This document shows, piece after piece, positions 43,109 through 52,058 of a stretch of DNA of 64,000 bases. Within the stretch, counting starts at the first letter, position 1, and every line of letters begins with the position of its first letter. Below the pieces are notes generated by a model. It did no database searches. It saw only the letters and a list, made by a program, of their open reading frames with translations, and had not been told where the DNA came from. Source of the stretch: UBA1479 sp963976055 (GTDB taxonomy: Bacteria > Pseudomonadota > Alphaproteobacteria > Rhodospirillales > Casp-alpha2); contig CAXBJB010000001.1 in the NCBI GenBank assembly GCA_963976055.1, positions 434,001 to 498,000 of the forward strand, written 5' to 3'. The position numbers and the translations under genes were made by a program.

Positions 43109-45052
43109 GTGACGGCGGGCAAGCAGAATCACGATGACGGCACGGCGGACATGGACACGCCGGCGGCTTCGGTCGCCCGGGGGGCCGAGGTCATCGCCCG
43201 CCATCTGAAGACTCTGCCCAACACGCCCGGGGTCTACCGCATGATCGCCGGCGACGGTGCCGTGCTCTATGTCGGCAAGGCCAAGGACCTGAAAAAGCGG
43301 GTCGCGGCCTATACGGCGCCGGATCGCCAGCCCACCCGCATCCGCCGCATGATCGCGTTGACCATGGACATGGAATTCGTGACCACGGCGACCGAGGCGG
43401 AGGCCCTGCTGCTTGAATCCAACCTGATCAAGCGCTACGCGCCGCGCTACAACATCCTTTTGCGCGACGACAAGTCCTTCCCCTACATCCTGGTCACCGG
43501 CGACCACGACTATCCCCAGGTGGTGAAATACCGGGGGGCGAAGTCGCGGCCGGGCGATTACTTCGGGCCGTTCGCTTCCGTTTGGGCGGTCAATGACGCG
43601 CTTAACGTGCTGCAGCGGGCGTTCCTGCTGCGCTCATGCTCGGACAACGTGTTCTCCGGCCGCACCCGGCCCTGCCTGCTGTACCAGATCAAGCGCTGTT
43701 CGGCGCCCTGCGTCGGACGCATTTCCAAGGACGACTACGCCGACCTGGTCGGCCAGGCGCGGGATTTCCTGACCGGCGGCTCCAGGGCCGTGCAGGCCAA
43801 CCTGTCCAAGCGCATGCAGGCGGCGTCGGACGCGCTGGAGTTCGAACTGGCGGCCCAGTACCGCGACCGCATCCAGGCCATGACCCGCATCCAGGCCCAT
43901 CAGGACATCAACCTCCGCGCCGTGGGCGACGCCGATGTGATCGCCGCCCACCGCCAGAGCGGGCAGACCTGCGTGCAGGTGTTCTTTTTCCGCACGGGCG
44001 CCAATTTCGGCAACCGGGCCTATTTCCCCAGCCACGGCCCCGACGACGACATGGGCGAGGTGCTGGAGGCCTTCCTGGGCCAGTTCTATGCCCGGGCCCT
44101 GCCGCCCAAGACGGTGATTCTCAGCCATGCCCTGCCCAACCGGACCCTGGTCGAGGACGCGCTGTCCGTGCGCGCCGAGCGGCGGGTGCAGATCACGGTC
44201 CCGACCCGCGGCGACAAGCGCAAGGTGGTCGACCATGCGCAGAACAACGCGAAAGAGGCGCTGTCCCGCCGCCAGTCGGAAAGCGCGACGCAGCGCAAGT
44301 TGCTGGACGGGCTGGCCGATGCCCTGGGGTTGGAGGCCGCGCCCGAACGCATCGAGGTCTACGACAACAGCCATGTCGGCGGCACCAAGGCCGTGGGCGG
44401 CATGATCGTGGCCGGCCCGGACGGGTTCGAAAAAGGCGCCTACCGCAAGTTCAACATCAAGGGGGCGGCCAACGTGCCGGACGCCGACGGCAAAACAGGC
44501 GTCGGCTTCGCCCCCGGCGACGATTACGCGATGATGCGCGAGGTCCTGACCCGGCGGTTTTCCCGCGCGTTGAAGGACGATCCCGAGCGCGCCGAGGGCC
44601 AATGGCCGGACCTGATCCTGATCGACGGCGGTAAGGGCCAGCTCGGCATCGCCATGGAGGTTTTCCAGGACCTGGGTATTGAGGACGTGGCCCTGGCGGC
44701 CATCGCCAAGGGTCCCGACCGCAATGCCGGGCGCGAACATATCTTCATGCCGGACGGGCGCGAGCTTCTGCTGAAACCCCAGGACCCGGTGCTGTATTTT
44801 CTGCAGCGCCTGCGCGACGAAGCCCACCGCTTCGCCATCGGTGCCCACCGGGGCCGCCGGGCCAAGGCGATCCACACCTCGCGCCTGGATGACGTGCCGG
44901 GCATCGGTGCCCAGCGCAAGCGGGCCTTGCTGCACCATTTCGGCCATGCCAAGGCGGTTGAGGAGGCGCGGCCCGACGATATCGCCGCCGTCGACGGGAT
45001 TTCCAAGTCGATGGCGCGCAAAATCTATGACTGGTTTCATCCCGACGACTGA
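43109..45052 (+). CDS. uvrC: Excinuclease ABC subunit C
   Basis: 647 aa, GTG start (ATG at 43151 is an alternative). It makes both incisions in nucleotide-excision repair. GIY-YIG domain: NTPGVYRMIAGDGAVLYVGK near residue 38; UVR motif near 215 (KRMQAASDALEFELAAQYRD); RNase H-like endonuclease about 380-560 with YDNSHVGGTKAVGGMIV and LILIDGGKGQLGIA; C-terminal (HhH)2 near 598-645 (DDVPGIGAQRKRALLHHFG, then ISKSMARKIYDWF). Complete for the family. Confidence 0.97.
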   Translation: MTAGKQNHDDGTADMDTPAASVARGAEVIARHLKTLPNTPGVYRMIAGDGAVLYVGKAKDLKKRVAAYTAPDRQPTRIRRMIALTMDMEFVTTATEAEALLLESNLIKRYAPRYNILLRDDKSFPYILVTGDHDYPQVVKYRGAKSRPGDYFGPFASVWAVNDALNVLQRAFLLRSCSDNVFSGRTRPCLLYQIKRCSAPCVGRISKDDYADLVGQARDFLTGGSRAVQANLSKRMQAASDALEFELAAQYRDRIQAMTRIQAHQDINLRAVGDADVIAAHRQSGQTCVQVFFFRTGANFGNRAYFPSHGPDDDMGEVLEAFLGQFYARALPPKTVILSHALPNRTLVEDALSVRAERRVQITVPTRGDKRKVVDHAQNNAKEALSRRQSESATQRKLLDGLADALGLEAAPERIEVYDNSHVGGTKAVGGMIVAGPDGFEKGAYRKFNIKGAANVPDADGKTGVGFAPGDDYAMMREVLTRRFSRALKDDPERAEGQWPDLILIDGGKGQLGIAMEVFQDLGIEDVALAAIAKGPDRNAGREHIFMPDGRELLLKPQDPVLYFLQRLRDEAHRFAIGAHRGRRAKAIHTSRLDDVPGIGAQRKRALLHHFGHAKAVEEARPDDIAAVDGISKSMARKIYDWFHPDD

Positions 45053-45145
45053 TGTGGTTGAATGCGCCCCGCCGGTTGTCGTCCGCACTGGGATGGGATG
45101 GCCGGCACGGGGACGGTGGCGCCGCATGGAGTTCAGCGCCTCGCG

Positions 45146-45775
45146 ATGGAGACGTTCTTGCTGACCCAATTGCCCAATCTGTTGACCATGTCGCGCATCG
45201 CCGCCATTCCGGTGGTGGTCTGCCTGATGCTGTTCATCGAGGCGCCCTTGGGCAATTGGCTGGCCTTTTCCGTCTATTGCTATGCCTCCATCACCGATTT
45301 TTTCGACGGCTACCTGGCCCGCGCCTGGGACATGCAGTCGTCCCTCGGCCGGTTTCTCGACCCCATCGCCGACAAGCTTTTGATCTCGGCGCTGCTGTTG
45401 GCGCTGGTCGGGGTCGACCGCTTCGACGGCGTGCATATCCTGCCGGCCGCCGTCATCCTGTGCCGGGAAATCCTGGTCTCGGGCCTGCGCGAATTCCTGG
45501 CCTCGGCCCGGGTCGGCCTGCCCGTCTCGACCCTGGCGAAATGGAAGACCACGGTGCAGATACTGGCGCTCGGCTTCCTCATCGTCGGCCCGGCGGGCCC
45601 CGATTTCGGGCCGCTGTCGACGACCCAGGTGGGACTTTACGGTCTGTGGATCGCCGCCCTGCTGACGCTCGTCACCGGGTTCGACTATCTGATCGCCGGT
45701 TTGCGCCATATCCGCCGCGCCGACCGCACCCCGCCGCCTGCCGCGGGCGGCACGCAAGGCGCTGAAAACCGTTGA
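45146..45775 (+). CDS. pgsA: CDP-diacylglycerol-glycerol-3-phosphate 3-phosphatidyltransferase
   Basis: 209-aa membrane enzyme making phosphatidylglycerol phosphate. The CDP-alcohol phosphotransferase motif DGx2ARx8Gx3Dx3D is complete: DGYLARAWDMQSSLG then RFLDPIADK, near residue 46-68. About five hydrophobic segments. ATG at 45146 gives the family start METFLLTQLPNLLTMSRI; a longer frame from 45062 adds non-homologous residues. Follows uvrC as in many alphaproteobacteria. Confidence 0.93.
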   Translation: METFLLTQLPNLLTMSRIAAIPVVVCLMLFIEAPLGNWLAFSVYCYASITDFFDGYLARAWDMQSSLGRFLDPIADKLLISALLLALVGVDRFDGVHILPAAVILCREILVSGLREFLASARVGLPVSTLAKWKTTVQILALGFLIVGPAGPDFGPLSTTQVGLYGLWIAALLTLVTGFDYLIAGLRHIRRADRTPPPAAGGTQGAENR

Positions 45776-45860
45776 ATTTTGTGTCATTCTAACCAATATC
45801 AACGGCCTTCCGGTGGCGCTCGGCCCGGCAGGCAAGAAACATCCAAGGGGAAATGGCGGC

Positions 45861-46406
45861 ATGAAGGTATTCGGCCTGGTCGGATGGAGCGGCAGCGGTA
45901 AAACGACCCTGCTGGTGCGTCTGATCCCGGAACTGACGTCGCGGGGGCTCACGGTTTCGACCATGAAGCACACCCACCACAACTTCGACATCGACCAGAA
46001 GGGCAAGGATTCCTACGAGCACCGCACGGCGGGCGCCACGGAGGTCATGCTGACCTCGGGCAAGCGTTGGGTCCTGCAACGGGAACTGCGCGACGAGGGT
46101 GAGCCCGACATGGACAGCCTGATCCGGCGCATGGCGCCGGTCGACCTGATCCTGATCGAGGGTTTCAAGCGCCACCGCCACGCCAAGATGGAGGTGTTCC
46201 GCCCGGAAGTGGGGAAGGAGCTGATAGCCGCCGATGATGACACCATCGTCGCCGTCGCCTCGGACGGGGCGGTCGCGGGTGTGACCTGTCCGGTCCTCGA
46301 CATCAACGACGTCACGGCGGTCGCCGATTTCATCATCGCCCATTGCGATCTGGCGGCCCCGGCCGCCCAGGGGCAGCCGGGCAAGGTCAGCCATGGCGCA
46401 GCTTAA
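45861..46406 (+). CDS. mobB: Molybdopterin-guanine dinucleotide biosynthesis protein MobB
   Basis: 181-aa P-loop GTPase-like protein: MKVFGLVGWSGSGKTTLL at the start, TMKHTHHNFDIDQKGKDS near 37, TAGATEVML near 57 and DLILIEGFKRHRHAKMEVFR near 93. It assists attachment of GMP to molybdopterin. ATG at 45861 follows AAGGGG. Its end overlaps moeA by 14 nt; first gene of the Moco run mobB-moeA-moaD-moaE. Confidence 0.93.
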   Translation: MKVFGLVGWSGSGKTTLLVRLIPELTSRGLTVSTMKHTHHNFDIDQKGKDSYEHRTAGATEVMLTSGKRWVLQRELRDEGEPDMDSLIRRMAPVDLILIEGFKRHRHAKMEVFRPEVGKELIAADDDTIVAVASDGAVAGVTCPVLDINDVTAVADFIIAHCDLAAPAAQGQPGKVSHGAA

Positions 46407-47658
46407 GGACGATTGCTTCGCCTTTGACGGCGGCCTGATGCCCGTGGACGACGCGCTCGCGATCCTGACCGGGCGCATCGCCTGCGTCGTCGGCACGGAG
46501 GACGTGCCGCTGCGCCAGGCGCTCGGCCGCATCCTGGCCGAGGACGTGGCCGCCCCCCGCAACGTGCCGCCCCATGACAATTCCGCCGTCGACGGCTATG
46601 CGGTCTATCACGCGGACCTGAACGCCGACGGCGAGACGCGCCTGCCCGTGGCCGGGCGCATCGCCGCCGGCCATCCCCTGCGTGGAGCGGCGGAACGCGG
46701 CAAGGCGTACCAGATCTTCACCGGCGCCCCCATGCCGACGGGCGCCGACGGTGGCCCGGACACGGTGTTCATGGCGGAAGACGCAGAGGTCGCGGGCGAT
46801 GTCGTCATTCTGCCCAAGGGCTTGAAGAAGGGGGCGAACCGCAGGTTCGCCGGCGAGGACGTGAAGCAGGGCGACGTGATCCTGCGCGCCGGACAAATCC
46901 TGCGCGCCCAGGAAGTCGGTCTGGCGGCCTCTGTCGGGCGGGGAGACCTGTCGGTGCGGCAAAAGCTGCGCACGGCGGTGTTCTCGACCGGGGACGAGGT
47001 TCGTGATCCCGCAGAGGGGGCCCCCGACGGCTGCATCTTCGACGCCAACCGCTACACGATCATGAGCCTGCTGGACGGGCTCGGCTGTGCCGTCACCGAT
47101 CTGGGTATTCTGCCCGACAATCCCGATGCCATCGCCCAGGCCCTGGCCGGGGCTGAGGCGGAGCATGACCTGCTGATTACCTCGGGCGGCGTGTCCGCCG
47201 GCGAGGAAGACCACGTGAAGACCGCCGTGGAACGCCGGGGCAGCATTCATTTCTGGCGTCTGGCGATTAAGCCGGGGCGGCCGGTGGCCCTGGGCCAGGT
47301 CGGCGACACGGCCTTCGTCGGCCTGCCGGGCAATCCGGTCGCGGCCATGGTCACCTTCATGCTGATCGCCCGGCCCTTGATCATGATGCTGTCGGGGGCG
47401 ACGGAGACGGATGCCCCTCGCTTTCCGGTCAAGGCCGGGTTTTCTTACAAGAAAAAGATCGGACGCCGGGAATGGGCGCGGGCCAAGCTTGTGCGCAATG
47501 GCGGCGGCATGCCCGTCGCGGAAAAACGCCATTCGTCCGGCGCGGGCATTCTGACCTCCATGGTCGATGCCGACGGGCTGGTCGAACTGCCGGAAGATTT
47601 GACGGAACTGACGGAGGGTGCGACCGTGGATTTCCTGCCGTTCCGAGAGGTGACCTGA
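46393..47658 (+). CDS. moeA: Molybdopterin molybdenumtransferase MoeA
   Basis: 421 aa; inserts molybdate into adenylated molybdopterin. Blocks: PPHDNSAVDGYAVYHADL near residue 56, IFTGAPMPTGAD near 111, VFSTGDEVRD near 195, DANRYTIMSLLDGLG near 216, TSGGVSAGEEDHVK near 260, KPGRPVALGQVGDTAFVGLP near 295 and GNPVAAMVTF near 314. Full length. It overlaps mobB; moaD starts in the next base after its stop. Confidence 0.95.
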   Translation: MAQLKDDCFAFDGGLMPVDDALAILTGRIACVVGTEDVPLRQALGRILAEDVAAPRNVPPHDNSAVDGYAVYHADLNADGETRLPVAGRIAAGHPLRGAAERGKAYQIFTGAPMPTGADGGPDTVFMAEDAEVAGDVVILPKGLKKGANRRFAGEDVKQGDVILRAGQILRAQEVGLAASVGRGDLSVRQKLRTAVFSTGDEVRDPAEGAPDGCIFDANRYTIMSLLDGLGCAVTDLGILPDNPDAIAQALAGAEAEHDLLITSGGVSAGEEDHVKTAVERRGSIHFWRLAIKPGRPVALGQVGDTAFVGLPGNPVAAMVTFMLIARPLIMMLSGATETDAPRFPVKAGFSYKKKIGRREWARAKLVRNGGGMPVAEKRHSSGAGILTSMVDADGLVELPEDLTELTEGATVDFLPFREVT

Positions 47659-47922
47659 ATGACCGCGCCCGTAAAACTGCTGTATTTCGCCTGGCTGCGT
47701 GAAAAGGCCGGGGTCGGCGAGGAAGACGTCCAGCCGCCGGCCACGGTCACGACCGTGGCCCAGCTTGTCGACTGGCTGGAAGCACAGGGCGGCGGTCGCG
47801 CCGAGGCCTTCGCCGACCGCAAGGTCGTGCGTGTCGCCGTGAACCAGGAATATGTTAGTCTCGATCATCCCGTGGCGGCGGGCGACGAGGTCGCGTTTTT
47901 CCCGCCGGTGACGGGCGGCTGA
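47659..47922 (+). CDS. moaD: Molybdopterin synthase sulfur carrier subunit MoaD
   Basis: 87-aa ubiquitin-like protein; ends in VTGG, the Gly-Gly tail that is thiocarboxylated and donates sulfur. KLLYFAWLREKAG near the start and VAAGDEVAFFPPVTGG at the end are typical. It starts directly after the moeA stop, 17 nt before moaE. Confidence 0.95.
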   Translation: MTAPVKLLYFAWLREKAGVGEEDVQPPATVTTVAQLVDWLEAQGGGRAEAFADRKVVRVAVNQEYVSLDHPVAAGDEVAFFPPVTGG

Positions 47923-47939
47923 CAGGGCAAGGAGCATCC

Positions 47940-48425
47940 ATGATCCGGGTGCAGACAGAAGATTTCGACCTGGGCGCCGAACTGAAGGCGCTGACTGCGG
48001 GCAACCACGGCATCGGCGGGCTGTGTTCCTTCGTCGGCCTGGTCCGCGACATGTCCGGTAAAGGAGGGGCGGGCGGCGAAGCGATCGGCGCCATGACGCT
48101 CGAACATTATCCCGGCATGACGGAAAAGGAATTGGCGCGCATCGAGGCGGAGGCCCAGGCGCGCTGGCCACTCGACGCGACCCTGATCATCCACCGTTAC
48201 GGGCGGCTGGAACCGGGCGACCAGATCGTCCTGGTCGCCGCGGCGTCGGCCCACCGCGAGGCGGCGTTCGAGGCCTGTCATTTCCTGATCGATTTCCTCA
48301 AGACCAAGGCGCCGTTCTGGAAGCTGGAAGGCACGCCCGGCGGCGGCCAATGGGTCGATGCCCGCGATTCCGACGATGCGGCGACGGCGCGTTGGACGCA
48401 AACGCCCGGAAAGGCGGCCGAGTGA
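47940..48425 (+). CDS. moaE: Molybdopterin synthase catalytic subunit MoaE
   Basis: 161 aa; with MoaD converts cPMP to molybdopterin. Seen: GGLCSFVGLVRDMSGKG near residue 25, MTLEHYPGMTEKEL near 51, IIHRYGRLEPGDQIVLVAA near 83, SAHREAAFEACHFLIDFLKT near 101 and the catalytic Lys region KAPFWKLEGTP near 121. GTGA overlap with the following phosphatase gene. Confidence 0.95.
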   Translation: MIRVQTEDFDLGAELKALTAGNHGIGGLCSFVGLVRDMSGKGGAGGEAIGAMTLEHYPGMTEKELARIEAEAQARWPLDATLIIHRYGRLEPGDQIVLVAAASAHREAAFEACHFLIDFLKTKAPFWKLEGTPGGGQWVDARDSDDAATARWTQTPGKAAE

Positions 48426-49132
48426 CGGCCGGGGGGGCTGCCGCCGCCGATGTCGATCCCCGGGACATCGATGCGGTATTCTTCGATTTCGACGGTGTGC
48501 TGGTCGAATCCAACGAGGTCAAGATCGAAGCCTTCCGCCGCCTGTACGAACCCTTCGGCAACGATGTGGTCGAGAAGGTGATCGCCGAACATGTCCGCCA
48601 CGAAGGCGTGTCGCGGGTGGTCAAGCTGGAACGCTTTCACCGGGAGTTTCTCGGCATTGCCTTGGATGACGACGGCCTTGCCGATCTTGCGCAAACCTAT
48701 TCCGAGATGGTCGAGGACGTGGTGGTCGCCTGCGAGGCCGTGCCGGGGGCGGTCGAGGCCTTGGACGCCTGGGCGGGGCATTGCCCGCTGTACGTGGTGT
48801 CCGGCACGCCCCAGGATGAACTCAGGCGTATCGCAAACCGCCGCGGCCTGGACGGATATTTCCAAACCGTGTTCGGCTCGCCCCGCGTGAAGCCGGACAT
48901 TGTCGGCGACGAACTCGCGCGCATCGGCGTGGCGGCGGAGCGCGTGCTGTTCGTCGGCGATTCCCTGACCGATTACGATTGTGCGATGGTCGTCGGCACC
49001 CGCTTTCTCGGCCGCGTGCCGGCTTGGCGGGAAAGCCGATTCCCGGACGGCACTGCGGTCGCCCGGGACATGTGGCCCCTGGCCCTGGCCGGTGGGGTGC
49101 CGGCCCAACCCGGGGCGGAGGCCGGAGCATGA
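48422..49132 (+). CDS. HAD-family phosphatase
   Basis: 236 aa, GTG start overlapping the moaE stop. HAD motifs: AVFFDFDGVLVESNEVK near residue 17 (nucleophile DxD), VVSGTP near 124 (motif II), VKPD near 157 (Lys, motif III) and VLFVGDSLTDYDCAM near 178 (motif IV). A helical cap of the phosphoglycolate-phosphatase/beta-phosphoglucomutase kind lies between. Substrate unknown. The stop overlaps the next start (ATGA). Confidence 0.88.
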   Translation: MTAGGAAAADVDPRDIDAVFFDFDGVLVESNEVKIEAFRRLYEPFGNDVVEKVIAEHVRHEGVSRVVKLERFHREFLGIALDDDGLADLAQTYSEMVEDVVVACEAVPGAVEALDAWAGHCPLYVVSGTPQDELRRIANRRGLDGYFQTVFGSPRVKPDIVGDELARIGVAAERVLFVGDSLTDYDCAMVVGTRFLGRVPAWRESRFPDGTAVARDMWPLALAGGVPAQPGAEAGA

Positions 49133-49965
49133 GCGCCGCCGACGATCCGAAGCCGGGTAAGGACTATCATCCACCCAAGGCCTATCGGAACGACCGGTTC
49201 CTGACTTCGCCGAGTGCGCGGGGCGTGCGCATCCTGGCGGAATATGTCGAACCGGCGACCCGGTTCCGCGCCTTCGACGTGGCGGACACGGTGGTGTTCT
49301 TCGGCTCGGCCCGCATTCTGCCCCGGGACGAGGCGGAACACCGTCTGCGGGCCGCCCGTGAACACGGCGGCGACGTCGCCCGCGCCGAGACGGCGTTGGA
49401 CATGTCGCGCTATTACGAGGACGCCCGCGAGTTGGCCCGGCGCCTGACCGAATGGTCGAAGGGGCTGGAGGACACGTACAAGCGCTTCATCGTGTGTTCC
49501 GGCGGCGGGCCGGGGATCATGGAGGCCGCCAACCGGGGCGCGTCGGAGGCCAAGGGCATCAACATCGGGCTGGGCATTTCGCTGCCCCACGAACAGCATC
49601 CCAACCCCTATATCACCCGCGAGATGTCCTTCGAATTCCACTACTTCTTCATGCGCAAGCTGTGGTTCATGTATCTCGCCAAGGCGCTGATCGTGTTTCC
49701 CGGCGGCTTCGGGTCCATGGACGAATTGTTCGAAACCCTGACCTTGATCCAGACCGGCAAGATCAAGAAACACATGCCGGTCGTCCTTTACGGCCGCGAT
49801 TTCTGGGACGAGGTGCTGAACCTGGACGCTCTGGTGAAATACGGCACGATCAATGCCGAGGATATCGACCTTCTGCACGTGGTCGATACGGTCGATGAGG
49901 CCTTCGCCTATATCACCGGCGAGTTGTCCAAGAGTCTGGACGCCCCCAAGGGCCCGGGGCTGTAG
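49129..49965 (+). CDS. LOG-family (lysine decarboxylase-like) Rossmann protein
   Basis: 278 aa. Signature blocks of the LOG/TIGR00730 superfamily: VVFFGSARILPRDEAE near residue 52, IVCSGGGPGIMEAANRGASE near 122, LPHEQHPNPYI near 154 and FPGGFGSMDELFETLTLIQT near 190. Family members release cytokinin-type bases from nucleotides or hydrolyse AMP; this longer form has an N-terminal extension of ~45 aa. Despite the old name it is not a decarboxylase. Coupled to the HAD phosphatase by ATGA. Confidence 0.87.
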   Translation: MSAADDPKPGKDYHPPKAYRNDRFLTSPSARGVRILAEYVEPATRFRAFDVADTVVFFGSARILPRDEAEHRLRAAREHGGDVARAETALDMSRYYEDARELARRLTEWSKGLEDTYKRFIVCSGGGPGIMEAANRGASEAKGINIGLGISLPHEQHPNPYITREMSFEFHYFFMRKLWFMYLAKALIVFPGGFGSMDELFETLTLIQTGKIKKHMPVVLYGRDFWDEVLNLDALVKYGTINAEDIDLLHVVDTVDEAFAYITGELSKSLDAPKGPGL

Positions 49966-50046
49966 GCGCGGCTTTTCATCGGGCCCTGGTTTTGTATACA
50001 ATCTCCCTAATAAACGTAAGAACGTAAGAAAGCTGGGAGACGTTCC

Positions 50047-50904
50047 TTGAAGGCATTGCGTGAAGATCAGGTCGCGGGATTTCGCCGCGACGGCTATCTG
50101 TTTCCAGTTCCCATGCTGTCGGCGGATGAAATCGCGACGGCGCTCGCAGACCTTGCGCGCTACGAATCCTGGCTGGGCGGCCCCCTGCCGGAGACGGAAC
50201 GCAAATGGCGGACCATGCCCTTCGTCCATCTGCCCTGGTTCAACAAGCTGGTCCGCGACCCCCGCGTGTTGGACGTGGTCGAGGATCTGATCGGCCCGGA
50301 CATCCTGGTCTGGACGTCGACCTTCTGGGTCAAGGAGCCTCGCTCCCCCCATGTCGCCGCCTGGCATCAGGACAACGCCTATTTCGGTCTCGATCCGTCG
50401 GAAGAGGTCTGCGCCTGGCTGGCCCTGACCGACGCGGATTCCAAGGCGGGCTGCATGAACGTCATCCCCTGGCAGGGGCGTGCCCCCCGGGTCCTGCACC
50501 ACGCCCCGGCCCAGGTCGACGTCAGCATCAACCGAGGCACGCAATCCGTGGTCGAACCCTTCGACGAGGTGACGAAGGTCGCGATGGAACTGAAGGCGGG
50601 GTCGTTTTCCGTGCACCATGGGCTGTGCATGCATGCCTCGGCGCCCAACGGCGCCGATTACCGCCGTATCGGGCTCGGTTTCAACTATATCCCGGCCCAT
50701 GTCCGGACCGTCGGGTCGGTGCGTATGGCGGCGATGCTGGTGCGGGGCAAGGATCGCTGGGGAAATTTTGATCTGATCGATCCGCCCGGCGGCGAATGCA
50801 GCCCCGAGGCCCTGGCCCTGCACGACGAGATCGTCGGACGTTACGGCGCCAACTATAGCGAGCAGATCGAGCGGCACCGCCGGGAATTCGCCGCCGCGGG
50901 TTAA
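50047..50904 (+). CDS. Phytanoyl-CoA dioxygenase (PhyH) family protein
   Basis: 285 aa, TTG start behind GGGAGA. An Fe(II)/2-oxoglutarate dioxygenase of the PhyH type: HxD pair in AAWHQDNAYF near residue 106 and distal His in VHHGLCMHASAPN near 192, plus RIGLGFNYIP near 212. Members hydroxylate small hydrophobic or amino-acid-like substrates (e.g. ectoine, phytanoyl-CoA); the substrate here cannot be told. Two tandem CGTAAGAA copies lie just upstream (about 50015-50030). The stop is convergent with and overlaps that of corA. Confidence 0.85.
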   Translation: MKALREDQVAGFRRDGYLFPVPMLSADEIATALADLARYESWLGGPLPETERKWRTMPFVHLPWFNKLVRDPRVLDVVEDLIGPDILVWTSTFWVKEPRSPHVAAWHQDNAYFGLDPSEEVCAWLALTDADSKAGCMNVIPWQGRAPRVLHHAPAQVDVSINRGTQSVVEPFDEVTKVAMELKAGSFSVHHGLCMHASAPNGADYRRIGLGFNYIPAHVRTVGSVRMAAMLVRGKDRWGNFDLIDPPGGECSPEALALHDEIVGRYGANYSEQIERHRREFAAAG

Positions 50905-52049
50905 CGCCTCGGCCGCCGGTTCGGCCGCGCCGCGCCGCCGATCCATCCCTTTCGCTTGAAATAATAGACCAAGCCGGCGGCGATCGCGGCCATGAAGGTG
51001 AGGGCGGCCGGATAGCCGAAGCGCCACCCCAGTTCGGGCATGTTGAAGGGGGAGGCCTTGGTGTCGAAATTCATGCCCCACAGGCCTGCGAAGAAGCCCA
51101 GCGGAATGAAGATCGTGGCGATGATCGTCAGAACCTTCATGATCTCGTTCATGCGGGCACTCAGGCTGGACAGGTAGACCTCAAGCAAAGACGAAACCGT
51201 CTCGCGGTCGGTTTCGACGATATCCATCAACTGCACGAGATGGTCGTAACAGTCGCGCAGGTAGATGCGGGTGTCCTTGGCGATCAGCGGGTTTTCATCG
51301 CGGATCAGCGCGTTGGTCATGTCGCGCATGGGCCAGATGCAGCGGCGCAGGTGGATCAGGCGCCGCTTGAGGTCATGAATGTCTTCGACCTGCCAGGGGG
51401 CGGGGTGGGAAATAACGAGATCCTCGAGATTGTCGAGGGTCTCCCCGGCACCTTCAAGCACGGGGAAATAGGCGTCGATCACGGTGTCGAGAATGGAATA
51501 GGCAAGATAGTCGGCGGACGATTGGCAGATGCGCCCCTTGCCGCCGCGGATGCGGTCGCGCAGCGGTTCCAGGCAGTCCGCATGGCTTTCGTGAAAACTG
51601 ATGAGATAGCCGTCGCCCAGGATCAGGGAAACCTGCTCGCTGTCTTCACTGCCGCTCACCGTGATGGCGCGGCAGACGATGAACACCTGATTCTTGAATG
51701 TTTCCGTTTTCGGCCGCTGGTGGACGTTGACGATATCTTCCAGGGCCAGGCTGTGAATGCCGAACCGGGTGCCGATCCGTTCGATCAACCCGACGTCGGC
51801 AAGGCCTGAAACCTGGATCCAGGTGACGGGAAATTGCCCGCTGTCGGCAGCAATTTCGGCGCCCGATTCCAGCGTGTCCTCGCGAATTCCCTCTGGGCCA
51901 TAAGCCAGAATGCGGACGCGGGTTTCCTTCGCGCCGGAATGGACGATCAGGGTTCCTGGCGGCGAACCGGGCTTGGCGCGGCGGACGGCAATGCCGCGTC
52001 GCCGCCGCGGGGGATGATCGGAAGGCATCATGGGCGTGTCTTCCCGCAT
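50901..52049 (-). CDS. corA: CorA-family divalent cation channel
   Basis: 382 aa. Long soluble N-terminal funnel (about 1-315) and two C-terminal membrane helices; the GMN signature lies in GFFAGLWGMNFD near residue 335, at the end of the first helix. N-terminal ~35 residues are basic and Pro/Arg-rich. Transports Mg2+ or, if ZntB-like, Zn2+; the sequence does not decide. Starts 9 nt after ilvE, so probably co-transcribed with it. Confidence 0.9.
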   Translation of the reverse strand: MREDTPMMPSDHPPRRRRGIAVRRAKPGSPPGTLIVHSGAKETRVRILAYGPEGIREDTLESGAEIAADSGQFPVTWIQVSGLADVGLIERIGTRFGIHSLALEDIVNVHQRPKTETFKNQVFIVCRAITVSGSEDSEQVSLILGDGYLISFHESHADCLEPLRDRIRGGKGRICQSSADYLAYSILDTVIDAYFPVLEGAGETLDNLEDLVISHPAPWQVEDIHDLKRRLIHLRRCIWPMRDMTNALIRDENPLIAKDTRIYLRDCYDHLVQLMDIVETDRETVSSLLEVYLSSLSARMNEIMKVLTIIATIFIPLGFFAGLWGMNFDTKASPFNMPELGWRFGYPAALTFMAAIAAGLVYYFKRKGWIGGAARPNRRPRR

Positions 52050-52058
52050 CCCGATGGC